Shown: positions 45,173 to 54,344 of the stretch, in pieces | How the letters are laid out: each line of letters starts with the position of its first letter | Position numbering within the stretch: the first letter of the stretch is position 1 | Source of the DNA: Streptococcus sanguinis | GTDB taxonomy: Bacteria; Bacillota; Bacilli; Lactobacillales; Streptococcaceae | NCBI RefSeq assembly: GCF_013343115.1 | Contig: NZ_CP054570.1 | Coordinates: 1,798,001 to 1,862,000, forward strand | DNA length: 64,000 bases | Direction: 5' to 3' | Position numbers and translations under genes: made by a program | Notes under the pieces: model-generated | What the model was told of the DNA's origin: nothing | The model's input: only the letters and a program-made list of their open reading frames with translations | Database searches by the model: none

Positions 45173-46951
45173 TCATTTCTTATAGACTGGATGGTCAAGC
45201 AAGGTCAACTCTTCAATCTTGACATTTTCAGTTTCAAAGACGATAAACTCATTCTTCTCCTTAAGCAAGCCAGACGGCACATAGAGATAGTGAATCGGTC
45301 CTTCATTCCAGTAGCGGCCAAGGTTGAACCCATTGACCGAAATACAGCCCTTCCCATACTTAGAGCAATCAATGAAGGTATCAGCGATATCATCCAACTT
45401 CGCTTCAAAGCGATAGAAGGTCGGTGCTTTGACTTTTTCCGGTGGATCTGAGTAACAATCTAGCTTGGCCAGCATTTCCTTGTCAAACTTGAGCGCATAA
45501 TGCTTCCAACCCTTTCGGAACTGGTGGTTAATCATGATACCACCCTTGACTCCCTTGGATTGACTGGGTGCGCCTAGCTTGTAACCATAGTTGACACGTC
45601 CCATATTTTCCACCAGCACATCAATCTGAATCCGCTCGGTATCAGCTGAGAAGAGCATCTCATCACCGATTTCTTCCCGATACTGGGTAGCCAGGTGCTC
45701 CTGATTGATATAAAAATGACAGCGGTCATGAGTCTCCAATGCCTTGAGCCTTTCCTCATGGTATTGATTTTTGATATCGGAACGGTAGAGGATATAGCCA
45801 TGATTCTGCTCAATCTGCTCCATAGGCTGCGGATAATCCAGCAAAATTTCCTCTGTGATATCCGCTGCCACATCCAGCAGGTTTGCAGTACCAAGCAGTG
45901 GAAAACTGCCATAGGCCTTGGCCTGTCGGCTAATCGGCTCCATCTGCTCAAGCTCTGGAAAGACCTCGTGGGTCACCCGCTGAACAGCGTAGTATTTCTC
46001 GGTCGGCTGCCCCCACTCAGTAATGGGTGCGTCAAAATCATAGGAGGTAATCTGTGGCAAATCCTTGGTCTTGCGGGCTGAACAGCCACTGATAAAACCA
46101 AAGTTTGTCCCACCTCTCAAGAGGAAGAGGTTCATGCTGCCCAGCTGCAGCATTTTTTTGACATCCTGGGCCAAATCTTCTGCCTCTCGCCGAACGATTT
46201 CCTCGCTCCAGCGGCTGAACCAGCCGTCCCAAAACTCAGTACACATAAGAGGCCATTTCTTGCCATAGCGCTCCATGAAAGCTCGTAGATTGTCTGTATT
46301 TTCCTTGGGCTGAGAGCCAAAATTCCCCGTCACAAAAATATCATCCTCAATCAAGGTTCCAGATTCCAAAGCCTCTATCCATGTCCCATCAGAAGTAAAG
46401 AGGGGAACCGTAACGCCACGAACCTTCATCATCTGCGCAATGCTGCGCATGTAGGCCTTGTCCTCGGCGTAAGAACCGTATTCATTTTCCACCTGCATCA
46501 TGAGGATAGTGCCGCCCTGATCACTCTGATAGGGCAGAAGCTTGGGAAAGAGCCAGTCATAAAAATGACTGACCTTCTCCAGAAAAAGCGGATGATTGAC
46601 CCGCAGGCGCATCGAAGGATATCTCAAGAGCCAGGCCGGCAGGCCTCCAAAATCAAACTCTGCGCAGATGTAAGGCGTCGGCCGGACAATGAGATAAAGC
46701 CCCATCTCCTCAACCAACTTGAAGTATGCTTCAAAATCCAGCATGCCCTCTGCCTGAAACTGACCTTCCTGAGGCTCATGCAATGCCCAAGGAATATAGG
46801 TTTCTACCGTATTAAAGCCCAGGGCTTTGAGATTGTAAAGGGTATCTCGCCACTGGTCTGGATGAAGCCGGAAATACTGAATAGCTCCCGATAAAATCTT
46901 AAAAGGCTTGCCATCCAGGTAAAATTCTTCTTTAATTTCAAATTTTGCCAT
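45173..46951 (-). CDS. bgaC: Beta-galactosidase, glycoside hydrolase family 35 (BgaC-like)
   Basis: 592 residues, intracellular (no signal peptide). GH35 acid/base E157 in VENEYGSY and nucleophile E239 in CTEFWDGW; N-terminal GAIQYFRLHPDQW signature. C-terminal beta domains end ENVKIEELTLLDHPVYKK. In pneumococcus BgaC cleaves terminal beta-1,3-linked galactose. It is adjacent (zero gap) to PTS IIC, which suggests hydrolysis of an imported disaccharide such as Gal-beta-1,3-HexNAc. Confidence 0.94.
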   Translation of the reverse strand: MAKFEIKEEFYLDGKPFKILSGAIQYFRLHPDQWRDTLYNLKALGFNTVETYIPWALHEPQEGQFQAEGMLDFEAYFKLVEEMGLYLIVRPTPYICAEFDFGGLPAWLLRYPSMRLRVNHPLFLEKVSHFYDWLFPKLLPYQSDQGGTILMMQVENEYGSYAEDKAYMRSIAQMMKVRGVTVPLFTSDGTWIEALESGTLIEDDIFVTGNFGSQPKENTDNLRAFMERYGKKWPLMCTEFWDGWFSRWSEEIVRREAEDLAQDVKKMLQLGSMNLFLLRGGTNFGFISGCSARKTKDLPQITSYDFDAPITEWGQPTEKYYAVQRVTHEVFPELEQMEPISRQAKAYGSFPLLGTANLLDVAADITEEILLDYPQPMEQIEQNHGYILYRSDIKNQYHEERLKALETHDRCHFYINQEHLATQYREEIGDEMLFSADTERIQIDVLVENMGRVNYGYKLGAPSQSKGVKGGIMINHQFRKGWKHYALKFDKEMLAKLDCYSDPPEKVKAPTFYRFEAKLDDIADTFIDCSKYGKGCISVNGFNLGRYWNEGPIHYLYVPSGLLKEKNEFIVFETENVKIEELTLLDHPVYKK

Positions 46952-48313
46952 CTATCCAAGCTCCTCCTGTTTATCTGCCATCTTGACAAAGGGCAGATAT
47001 ATAGCGGTTGAAATAGCGATATTAACCAGCGAAAGAATAATTGCCCGCCAGTCGAAGGCTGTCGCAAAGAAACCGTAGAGAATCGGTGGCATGACCCAGG
47101 TGACGTTTTGAGTAACCGGCGCAACCAAGCCCATAGAGGTTGCAAAGTAGGCTACTGTTACCATGACCATTGGCGTCAGGACGTATGGAATAAACATAAT
47201 TGGATTCAAAACGATTGGCAGACCGTACATGACCGGCTCACCGATGTTGAAGACCATTGGGAAAATTCCCAACTTAGCCACTTCGCGATAGTGCTTGTTC
47301 CGAGATTGCCAGAGAATGGCAATGGCAACACCAATCGCATCAAACCAGACAAAAGCACCGAAAGAATTATCCGTCCACATGTAAGGAATCGCATGCCCAG
47401 CCTGATAAGCTTCCAGATTGGCCAGCATGGTCACACCAAATAGACTAGCCATAACTGGCGCCAGCACATTACCGCCGTGCAGTCCGAAGAACCAGAAAAT
47501 CTTATTGAGAAAGACAATGAGCAGTACAGCCCAGAAGCTTTGAGACAAGCTGAGAAGCGGTGCCTGCAAAATCTTATAGATCCAGTCAATCAACAGCTCG
47601 CCTGTCACCAGATTAAAGAGGTAGGTCGCAATTCCCACGACATACATGGCAATGGCAGCCGGAATGATAGACAGGAACGGCTTCATGATAGCTGGCGGAA
47701 CGGAATCTGGAAGCTTGATAGTCCAGTTACGATTCATGACCTTACAAAAGATGATAACAGATACAAAACCAATCAGAATAGCAGTAAAGTAACCACGCGC
47801 ACTGATTTGGTCACCTGGAATGACACTGTTAATCGTCACAGACAGATTACTGCCGTCAAGTTTTAGCTCCGGAAGTTTTGAAATCGCCTTGCTCAGCCCT
47901 GGTGTTTTGCCAGCCAACTCAAAGGTTTTAGTAACTGATCCACCAATGGTAATAATATAGGAAGCAACAGCTACCAGACCAGCAGACACCTTATCAGTAT
48001 TGTAAATCTTAGCGATATTGACCCCGAAGGTAAAGAGGAACAAGAGGGTAACGATAGGAATACTGCCCTTAAATACCAGCCAGTTAATATCAATCAGCCA
48101 CTGGAAGGTAGAGGAAATCCAGGTCCAGCCGAACTGTCCTGGCAAGTCAGATAGAAAGGCGTTGACCATGAGAGCGAAAGAGCCCGTCATAATCACAGGC
48201 ATGGTTCCAATAAAGGAATCCCGCAGGGCAACCAGAAATTTTTGGTTGCCGATTTTATTGGCAATAGGCATGAGACGCGCTTGCCATTTATCAACCAAAC
48301 TACTCATCTGCAT
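46952..48313 (-). CDS. PTS lactose/cellobiose-type subunit IIC, beta-galactoside operon
   Basis: 453 residues, ten or so transmembrane helices. N-terminal SSLVDKWQARLMPIANKIGNQKFLVALRDSFIGTMPVIMTGSF and GLHGGNVLAPVM, GEPVMYGLPIVLNPIMFIPY are EIIC(Cel) signatures. It ends exactly where bgaC starts. It imports a beta-galactoside with IIA/IIB and is under CcpA and ROK control by the upstream sites. Confidence 0.93.
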   Translation of the reverse strand: MQMSSLVDKWQARLMPIANKIGNQKFLVALRDSFIGTMPVIMTGSFALMVNAFLSDLPGQFGWTWISSTFQWLIDINWLVFKGSIPIVTLLFLFTFGVNIAKIYNTDKVSAGLVAVASYIITIGGSVTKTFELAGKTPGLSKAISKLPELKLDGSNLSVTINSVIPGDQISARGYFTAILIGFVSVIIFCKVMNRNWTIKLPDSVPPAIMKPFLSIIPAAIAMYVVGIATYLFNLVTGELLIDWIYKILQAPLLSLSQSFWAVLLIVFLNKIFWFFGLHGGNVLAPVMASLFGVTMLANLEAYQAGHAIPYMWTDNSFGAFVWFDAIGVAIAILWQSRNKHYREVAKLGIFPMVFNIGEPVMYGLPIVLNPIMFIPYVLTPMVMVTVAYFATSMGLVAPVTQNVTWVMPPILYGFFATAFDWRAIILSLVNIAISTAIYLPFVKMADKQEELG

Positions 48314-48318
48314 TTCTC

Positions 48319-48636
48319 CTATTCATCAAATTTTTTATGCAAATCAACAATCTCCTTTGCCAAATCAACAAAGGCGATACTGGTCATGAGATGATCCTGC
48401 CCATGTACCATAAATAAACTAAGTTCTGTCTTTTCTCCTTGTGCCTCCTTGCTCAGCATATCAGCTTGAGCGTGATGGGCTTGCAGCAGGGCCTTCTGAG
48501 CCTGACTCAGCCTCTCCTGAGCCCGGTCAAAGTCCTGCTTTTTAGCAGCTGCAATAGCTTCGATAGCACAAGACTTGGCCTCTCCGCCATACATAATGAG
48601 GGTCATAGCGACCTCTAAGGAATCTTTATTTTCCAT
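48319..48636 (-). CDS. PTS lactose/cellobiose-type subunit IIA, beta-galactoside operon
   Basis: 105 residues. Phosphohistidine H78 in FMVHGQDHLMTS. It lies eight bases after IIB and five before IIC. It is a paralogue of the IIA at 36641-36964. Confidence 0.92.
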   Translation of the reverse strand: MENKDSLEVAMTLIMYGGEAKSCAIEAIAAAKKQDFDRAQERLSQAQKALLQAHHAQADMLSKEAQGEKTELSLFMVHGQDHLMTSIAFVDLAKEIVDLHKKFDE

Positions 48637-48644
48637 AGGAATAC

Positions 48645-48962
48645 CTACTTCATGAGCGACTCTGCCAGATCCAGAACTTTATCCCCCTTCATCATTCCGT
48701 AGTCCGTCATAGGGATAACATCGACCGGAATGCCTTTTGAAGCTAGTTTTTCCTGTAAATCCTCCAGCAGATAGCGGACCTGAGGCCCCAGCAAAAGGAC
48801 ATCAACCTTTTTCTCGCTTAGATAGTCTTCTGCTTCTGACACTGGCACCGCAAATATCGTCGCAGCTAAACCTCGCTCCTCTGCAGCTTTCTGCATTTTA
48901 TTGACCATGAGACTGGTGCTCATTCCAGCCGCACAGACTAACATAATCTGTTTTGTTTCCAT
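48645..48962 (-). CDS. PTS lactose/cellobiose-type subunit IIB, beta-galactoside operon
   Basis: 105 residues from ATG 48962, six bases after AGGAGG; the upstream ATG 48968 touches the RBS and is too close. Phosphocysteine C10 in QIMLVCAAGMSTSLMVNKM and GPQVRYLLE. First gene of the operon IIB-IIA-IIC-bgaC-aldo/keto reductase. Confidence 0.92.
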   Translation of the reverse strand: METKQIMLVCAAGMSTSLMVNKMQKAAEERGLAATIFAVPVSEAEDYLSEKKVDVLLLGPQVRYLLEDLQEKLASKGIPVDVIPMTDYGMMKGDKVLDLAESLMK

Positions 48963-49025
48963 CGGCATCCTCCTTTATGAATCTGACCTAGCCAGCAACG
49001 ACGTTCGCCATTTATTTTTAATATA

Positions 49026-49077
49026 TAAACAAAAATCCAAAAATAGAATATTTTTCACCATGTTATTAATATTCTAT
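49026..49077. promoter_or_regulatory. Probable ROK operator region in the PTS leader
   Basis: Perfect 10-bp inverted repeat ATAGAATATT (49043-49052) / AATATTCTAT (49068-49077), plus an adjoining TAAACAAAA-ATCCAAA stretch (49026-49042). The stretch from 49026 recurs, nearly unchanged, at the complement of 51391-51420. Confidence 0.65.
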
Positions 49078-49081
49078 AAAC

Positions 49082-49118
49082 ATTATAACTATTTTTCTGT
49101 ACCATGTCAACGCTTACA
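49082..49118 (-). promoter_or_regulatory. PTS-bgaC promoter with cre site
   Basis: Minus-strand TTGACA (complement of 49105-49110), 17-base spacer, TATAAT (complement of 49082-49087). The -35 is embedded in TGTAAGCGTTGACA (complement of 49105-49118), which fits the CcpA cre consensus TG-N2-A-N-CG-N4-CA. Direct catabolite repression follows. Confidence 0.85.
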
Positions 49119-49166
49119 TTTGAGATTTCTAGCTTTTTTTGATAGTATAGCAGCAGAGGAAACAAG

Positions 49167-50363
49167 ATGACACGAACTAGAAAACAAAACGAGCTAAGGG
49201 CAACTGTTCTGGATCAGCTCTATGCCAAACGACCGATTTCTCGAATTGATATTTCAAAAGAAACTCAAATTACACCAGCCACGACCGGCAGCATCATCAA
49301 TGAACTGATCAAGGAAGGCTTGGTTCTAGAGCTGGGCGAGCTCAATGACGAGAGCGTAGGCCGCAAGAAAACCCTGCTAGATATTGCGCCTCGTAGCCGC
49401 TACTATCTGGGCTTTGAGATTTCTGAAAAACAGCTGGCCATCGTCATCGCTGACAATACCGGTGAGATTGCAGAAAGCAGCATTCGGACTTATCAGGTCG
49501 AGGTGACAGGCGGGCCGTCTGACCAGGAAATCATCCGGCTGATTCAAGGTTTTCTGAAAAAGAACAGCCAATACCCCATCTCAGCGATTGCCCTCGGGCT
49601 GCCGGGGCATGTGAATCTCTCTGAGAGTGATTTTATTATTTCTAAAAACCCCCACTGGGGACAGATTAACCTACAGACTATTCAAGAGGCCTTTGACCTC
49701 CCTGTCTACTTTGCCAATAAGTCCCACTGCCTGACACTGGCTGAACGCCTCTTTAGCTATCATCCGACAGACAGTAATTTTATCGTCTATCATGTCGCTA
49801 GAGGTATTCATTGCTCCTACATGTACAAGGGCGGTATTTACAGCCAGGAAAATTATCTTATCGGGGAGGTGGGGCATACTGTCATCAATCCTGAAGGCGA
49901 GCGCTGTCCTTGCGGCAAGCACGGCTGCCTGCAGGTTTATGCCAGTGAGAGCGCTCTGATTGATAAAGCAGCTATCCTGTATCGGGCTTCCCAGACATCG
50001 CTCTTAAAGACTCTTGTAGAGGACGTCAATGACATTGATTTGACAAGTCTGATGACCGCCTATCGATTAGGAGACTTGGGCAGCATTGAGTTGATTCATA
50101 CTGCCTGCCGCTATCTGGCCATTTCCATTTCCAACCTCTGCCAGCTTATTGATAGCGAAAGGATTTATCTGGACGGCCAAATATTCTCCTATCCGGTTAT
50201 TGCCGAACAGGTCCTGGCTCAGTTAGAGCAGGAAGTACCTCTCTTTCCAAAACAAAAACAAGCAGAGATTGTCATTATCCCCTACTCTAAATACAGCATC
50301 GCCCGCTCTGCAGTCAGTCTCTGTGTCTATCATGAATTTTTAGATAAAAAAGGAAACCTATAA
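49167..50363 (+). CDS. ROK family transcriptional repressor
   Basis: 398 residues. N-terminal winged helix LDQLYAKRPISRIDISKETQITPATTGSIINELIKEGLVLE. ROK domain with the DxGxT-like start weakened (FEISEKQLAIVIAD), GLPGHVN, and the zinc motif CPCGKHGCLQVYASESAL. It is of the NagC/XylR type. Divergent from the PTS-bgaC operon, with its target region in between; probably induced by an imported galactoside or its phosphate. Confidence 0.92.
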   Translation: MTRTRKQNELRATVLDQLYAKRPISRIDISKETQITPATTGSIINELIKEGLVLELGELNDESVGRKKTLLDIAPRSRYYLGFEISEKQLAIVIADNTGEIAESSIRTYQVEVTGGPSDQEIIRLIQGFLKKNSQYPISAIALGLPGHVNLSESDFIISKNPHWGQINLQTIQEAFDLPVYFANKSHCLTLAERLFSYHPTDSNFIVYHVARGIHCSYMYKGGIYSQENYLIGEVGHTVINPEGERCPCGKHGCLQVYASESALIDKAAILYRASQTSLLKTLVEDVNDIDLTSLMTAYRLGDLGSIELIHTACRYLAISISNLCQLIDSERIYLDGQIFSYPVIAEQVLAQLEQEVPLFPKQKQAEIVIIPYSKYSIARSAVSLCVYHEFLDKKGNL

Positions 50364-50452
50364 AGGCCGAGACAAGAATCTCGGTCTTTCTTTTATAAAA
50401 AATAGAGATAGGCTTTCTAGGAGCTTCCCCCTTAAAAGTCTATCTCATTTTA

Positions 50453-51349
50453 CTATCTATTAATCGAACGTGAAATCATGGAAATGGTGTGGCGCTGTCC
50501 TCTGAGAGCCTTGCTCATGGCAAAGATATTTTCAACCGGAGCCAGACAGCCGTAGCCTGAATCTCCGATATGCTGGATATCTACACCGCAGATTTTGTTG
50601 CGGATAGCCATTTGCTTGACAATATCCTCATCAGCACTCTCCTGACTGGTACCGATAGCACTCATAACCAGAGCCCCCTTTTGATGGGCCAGTCGGACAA
50701 TCTGCTTCAAGTCCTGCTCATCAAAGCCTGGCACACTGCCGACTGCCGGTGCTAGGACAATATCAACACCAGCTTCGATAAATTGAGCGATTGCTTCTAG
50801 GTCTGCTACCGGCTCATCCACACCCGAAGCATGCATTTTGCCTGCAATCAGCAGACCTGAAAAATTCTCCTTGACCACTCGAATGGTGTCAATAATGGCT
50901 TGATTGGTGACACCAGTTCCCGGATTACCCGTCAGGCAGATAAAGTCAACGCCCAACTCTTCTGCTCGCTGAACGGTCGCTAGACTAGCCTGACGCCCCT
51001 CATTGATAATCAGGCGTTCTCCTGCCATCTGGGCCTGACTGTCCACCGGCTCTAGATTGATACCGATAGGACGCCCCACCAAGCGGTGCAGCTCCTTAAC
51101 AAAATCTTCCTTGGCATCCAGACCAGCCACAAAAGGCTGGAAGATATCAATCCCATTCAGCAAAATCAAGTCAGCACCAAAAGACCTAGCAATCTCTGCA
51201 TTGGTCACATCACCGATATAAGATTCTTTGAAAGCTACGTTTTCAGACAGGATAACGCGGCCCTCACTGGCCTTGATGCTCTGTTTCAGCTCCGGCGCAG
51301 TCATACTTAAAATTTCTGAAGCATTTGAACTAATGAATCGTTTTACCAT
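50453..51349 (-). CDS. Uncharacterised TIM-barrel protein (PEP mutase-like; probably DUF7916)
   Basis: 298 residues. Alternating beta/alpha segments: GRVILSENV, GADLILLNGIDI, PIGINLEPV, VDFICLTGNPGTGV, GLLIAGKMHASGV, VDIVLAPAVGSVPG, GALVMSAIGTSQES, ICGVDIQHIGDSGYG. That makes eight strands with phosphate-binding-like glycines. The family is usually found with sugar PTS genes, and the name DUF7916 is from memory. Its promoter has a cre site and shares a long leader motif with the bgaC-PTS operon, so it likely belongs to the same pathway. Confidence 0.7.
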   Translation of the reverse strand: MVKRFISSNASEILSMTAPELKQSIKASEGRVILSENVAFKESYIGDVTNAEIARSFGADLILLNGIDIFQPFVAGLDAKEDFVKELHRLVGRPIGINLEPVDSQAQMAGERLIINEGRQASLATVQRAEELGVDFICLTGNPGTGVTNQAIIDTIRVVKENFSGLLIAGKMHASGVDEPVADLEAIAQFIEAGVDIVLAPAVGSVPGFDEQDLKQIVRLAHQKGALVMSAIGTSQESADEDIVKQMAIRNKICGVDIQHIGDSGYGCLAPVENIFAMSKALRGQRHTISMISRSINR

Positions 51350-51390
51350 AAGAACATCTCTTTTCTTTATTATTCATTAATAAACACTTT

Positions 51391-51420
51391 GAAATCTATT
51401 CTATTTGGATGTTTTGTTTA
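51391..51420 (-). promoter_or_regulatory. Shared leader motif, probable second ROK site
   Basis: Minus strand reads TAAACAAAAC-ATCCAAATAG-AATAGATTTC. It aligns with 49026-49056 with three small gaps. It is located downstream of the -10 of the TIM-barrel gene, where a repressor would block elongation or initiation. Confidence 0.6.
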
Positions 51421-51438
51421 TTTTTTGTTATCAACTAC

Positions 51439-51475
51439 AGTATAGCACAAGGCTAGAAAAATGTAAACGCTTTAT
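51439..51475 (-). promoter_or_regulatory. Promoter of the TIM-barrel gene with cre site
   Basis: Minus-strand TTTACA (complement of 51462-51467), 17-base spacer, extended -10 TGCTATACT (complement of 51439-51447). ATGTAAACGCTTTAT (51461-51475) is a cre-like sequence lying on the -35. Confidence 0.75.
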
Positions 51476-51489
51476 ATTTTCTTTGACAA

Positions 51490-51523
51490 AATAGTCTGCT
51501 TTCAAAACCAAAAGCAGACTATT
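51490..51523 (-). terminator. pepO terminator
   Basis: AATAGTCTGCTTT and AAAGCAGACTATT form a perfect 13-bp stem; a short TTTT follows on the minus strand. Confidence 0.7.
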
Positions 51524-51581
51524 GAAATGCACTCGATTATTTTTGATTTGAGCAAGATTCGATAAACGTCTTATCTCTGCA

Positions 51582-53474
51582 TCACCAGATGACCACCCGC
51601 TCTTCTGGGCTCCGCCACATGCCATCTCCCTCTTGCACATCAAAGGTCGTAAAGAAATCGTCAAAGTTAGGCAGCTGCACATTGGTCCGAAGCTTGGCTG
51701 GCGCATGGACATCAACGCTTGCCAAGAGCTTCATATATTCCTCTCGACCTTTCATCCGCCAGATGCGTGCAAAGTTGGTAAAGAATTCCTCAGCAGAGAA
51801 ATCCGCTTCTTTCTTGGCTGCTTCTAAGGCAGCTGCAATACCGCCCAGATCTGCCACATTTTCTGAAACAGTCAGCTTGCCATTGACCTTAGCACCATAG
51901 GAATCCTGTCCTTCGAACTGATCAATGACCTTTTGAGTCCGTTCGGTAAAGGCTTGGTAGTCATGCTCCGTCCACCAATTATTAAGGCTGCCATTTTCAT
52001 CAAAGGAAGCACCATTGGTATCAAAAGCATGAGAAATCTCATGGGCGATGACCGCTCCGATACCACCATAATTAGCTGAAGAGGACTGGTGCAGGTCATA
52101 GAAAGGCGCCTGCAGGATAGCCGCTGGAAAGACAATCAGGTTTTTCTGTGGATTGTAGTAGGCATTGACCATATGGGCTGGCATACCCCATTCCTTGTAA
52201 TCTACTGGTTGATTCCACTTGCTCCAGCTGTAAGCAATATCAATCTGGCTCAGCTTCTGAGCATTTTCAAAGAGAGTCAGCTTTTCGTCTACAACCTTTC
52301 GAGAGTAACGCTCAGGAAGTTCATCAGGATAGCCAATATAAGGCTTGATGACATTGAGTTTGACAATAGCCTTATCCCGAGTTTCTGGTGTCAGCCAGTC
52401 ATTCTGGGCCAGGCGATTTTTATAAACTTCAATCATCGTCGCCACTTTCTGCTCCACATCAGCCTTGGCTTCTGGTGAGAACTTTTGACCGGCATACCAA
52501 AGACCGACAGCTTGATTAAAGGGACCTTGGGCTAGGTAAAAGGCTGCTTTTTTCTTGTCCTGAGCCTGAGGAGTCCCTGATAGAGCACGATGATAAGCTC
52601 CTGCCAAGACACGGATGTCATCCGTTAGGTAAGGTGTTGTATTGCGGACCGCAGAGAGAATCAGCAAAGCATGGAGTTTATCCCAGTTAGTGGCTGTATA
52701 GATATCCTTAGCTGCCTGCCAAAAACGCTCTTCTGGCACAATGACTTGGTCGGGTTCTTGACCGATTAACTTGGTGAAAATATCCGCCATAGGCAACTCT
52801 GGCACCAAGGCTTTGAAATCTTCCCACTTATAAGGATGATAGAGCTTAGCATACTCAGAGCTTTCTTCACTAGACAGAACATACTGAGCAAAAACAGCAT
52901 CCAGCTCCAAGACTTTATCCAAAAGATCCTTAATTTCCTCCTCAGCAAAATCAAATTTGGCCAGCAAATCTTCCTGAGCCTTGCGCCATTTTGCAAGAAG
53001 ATCCGCCTTCTGCGGATGGTCCTCCGCATAGTAGGTCGTATCTGGCAAAATTGTTCCCGGTCCGTCTGCCCAGAGGACATTGATTCGGGCATCCATAAAG
53101 TCAGGTGCCACACCAAAGGGGAAATAAGTCGGCTTGCCAGCCAGCTCAAAATCAGCAATCTTAGAAGCATAGTCTTCAAAAGACGCTAGGTTGCGAATTT
53201 CATCAATGTAAGCACGCGCAGGCTCAATACCAGCCGCTTCCCGTTTATCATAATCCGCTGCCAAGCGATGGTAAGCAACAAAGTTCTGCAGAATGGCATC
53301 TTCTGGCACTCCATCTCCAGCCAGCCATTTGTCGGTCGTTGCAAGCATAAGTTCCTCAATCTCATCTGCCAAATCCATGAAGCCGCCCGTCACTGGCTTA
53401 TCATCAGGAATAACCGCCGTCTTGGCCCACTCACCATTAACCGCATCATAGAAATCATCTTGTAGTCGTGTCAT
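51582..53474 (-). CDS. pepO: Endopeptidase O (M13 family metallopeptidase)
   Basis: 630 residues from ATG 53474 (MTRLQDDFYDAVNGEWA). Neprilysin family: zinc motif HEISH 478-482, third ligand E538 in ENVADLGG, substrate-site NAYYNPQ and C-terminal RSPEERVVIW. No signal peptide, yet streptococcal PepO is reported to be released and to bind host proteins. It is divergent from the Mn ABC operon across about 150 bases, the conserved arrangement in this group. Confidence 0.96.
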   Translation of the reverse strand: MTRLQDDFYDAVNGEWAKTAVIPDDKPVTGGFMDLADEIEELMLATTDKWLAGDGVPEDAILQNFVAYHRLAADYDKREAAGIEPARAYIDEIRNLASFEDYASKIADFELAGKPTYFPFGVAPDFMDARINVLWADGPGTILPDTTYYAEDHPQKADLLAKWRKAQEDLLAKFDFAEEEIKDLLDKVLELDAVFAQYVLSSEESSEYAKLYHPYKWEDFKALVPELPMADIFTKLIGQEPDQVIVPEERFWQAAKDIYTATNWDKLHALLILSAVRNTTPYLTDDIRVLAGAYHRALSGTPQAQDKKKAAFYLAQGPFNQAVGLWYAGQKFSPEAKADVEQKVATMIEVYKNRLAQNDWLTPETRDKAIVKLNVIKPYIGYPDELPERYSRKVVDEKLTLFENAQKLSQIDIAYSWSKWNQPVDYKEWGMPAHMVNAYYNPQKNLIVFPAAILQAPFYDLHQSSSANYGGIGAVIAHEISHAFDTNGASFDENGSLNNWWTEHDYQAFTERTQKVIDQFEGQDSYGAKVNGKLTVSENVADLGGIAAALEAAKKEADFSAEEFFTNFARIWRMKGREEYMKLLASVDVHAPAKLRTNVQLPNFDDFFTTFDVQEGDGMWRSPEERVVIW

Positions 53475-53563
53475 CTTCTTCTCACTTTCATGCTTTTGAT
53501 ATAACCTTATCAAAATCCACTTCTTTTTTCAAACATTTCTTATATTAATTTTAAAAATTTACT

Positions 53564-53602
53564 AAAAATTAACTTGACTTAATTTTTGTTTTAATGTATA
53601 TT
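53564..53602 (+). promoter_or_regulatory. Mn-ABC operon promoter with metalloregulator operator
   Basis: AAAAATTAA (53564-53572), CTTGAC, TTAATTTTT (53579-53587): perfect 9-bp arms. The -35 TTGACT (53574-53579) sits in the centre, followed by 17 bases and TATATT (53597-53602). This matches the published type of ScaR/SloR site, bound by the Mn-loaded regulator. Confidence 0.9.
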
Positions 53603-53623
53603 AAAACCATAGAGGTGTATGAG

Positions 53624-54343
53624 ATGATTACGATTAAAGATTTGACTGTCAGCTATCAGGATACGCTGGCTCTTGAGCCCCTTTCATTAACCATTAAGGA
53701 GCCAACCATTACTGGGATTATTGGTCCTAACGGAGCCGGAAAATCCACCCTGCTCAAGGGCATGCTAGGGATTATTGACCACCAAGGCCAGACTCTGCTG
53801 GATCAAAAGCCGCTGCAAAACTCTCTCCAGAGGGTCGCCTACGTAGAGCAAAAGATTAATATTGATTATCATTTTCCTATCAAAGTCAAAGAGTGTGTCT
53901 CTTTGGGGCTTTACCCTCAGCTCAAGATTTTTCAGGGGCTAAAGAGTTCCCATTGGAACAAGGTGGCTGAGGCATTGAAAATTGTCGGTTTAGAAGACTT
54001 GGCAGAGCGTCAGATTAGCCAGCTGTCCGGCGGGCAATTTCAGCGGGTCTTGATTGCTCGCTGCTTGGTTCAAGAAGCGGATTGTATCTTTTTGGACGAG
54101 CCCTTCGTCGGGATTGACTCTGTCAGCGAAGAGATTATCATGTCTACCCTGCGCAGTCTCAAAGCCGCAGGCAAGATTATCCTGATTGTCCATCATGACC
54201 TGAGTAAGGTGGTTGATTATTTTGATCGGGTCATCCTGCTCAATCGTAAGCTGATTGCCTTCGGTCCTACCGAGACCAGCTTTACCAAGGACAATATGAA
54301 AAAGACTTACGGCTCCCAGCTCTTTATGAATGGAGGTGCCTAG
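53624..54343 (+). CDS. ssaA: Manganese ABC transporter, ATP-binding protein
   Basis: 239 residues from ATG 53624. An upstream in-frame ATG at 53594 overlaps the -10, so it is not on the mRNA. Walker [10 protein letters not shown], signature LSGGQFQR, Walker B CIFLDEPF, and H-loop IVHHD. It powers Mn2+ (and Fe2+) uptake; orthologues are ScaC and PsaB. Its stop precedes the permease ATG by one base. Confidence 0.95.
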   Translation: MITIKDLTVSYQDTLALEPLSLTIKEPTITGIIGPNGAGKSTLLKGMLGIIDHQGQTLLDQKPLQNSLQRVAYVEQKINIDYHFPIKVKECVSLGLYPQLKIFQGLKSSHWNKVAEALKIVGLEDLAERQISQLSGGQFQRVLIARCLVQEADCIFLDEPFVGIDSVSEEIIMSTLRSLKAAGKIILIVHHDLSKVVDYFDRVILLNRKLIAFGPTETSFTKDNMKKTYGSQLFMNGGA

Positions 54344-54344
54344 G

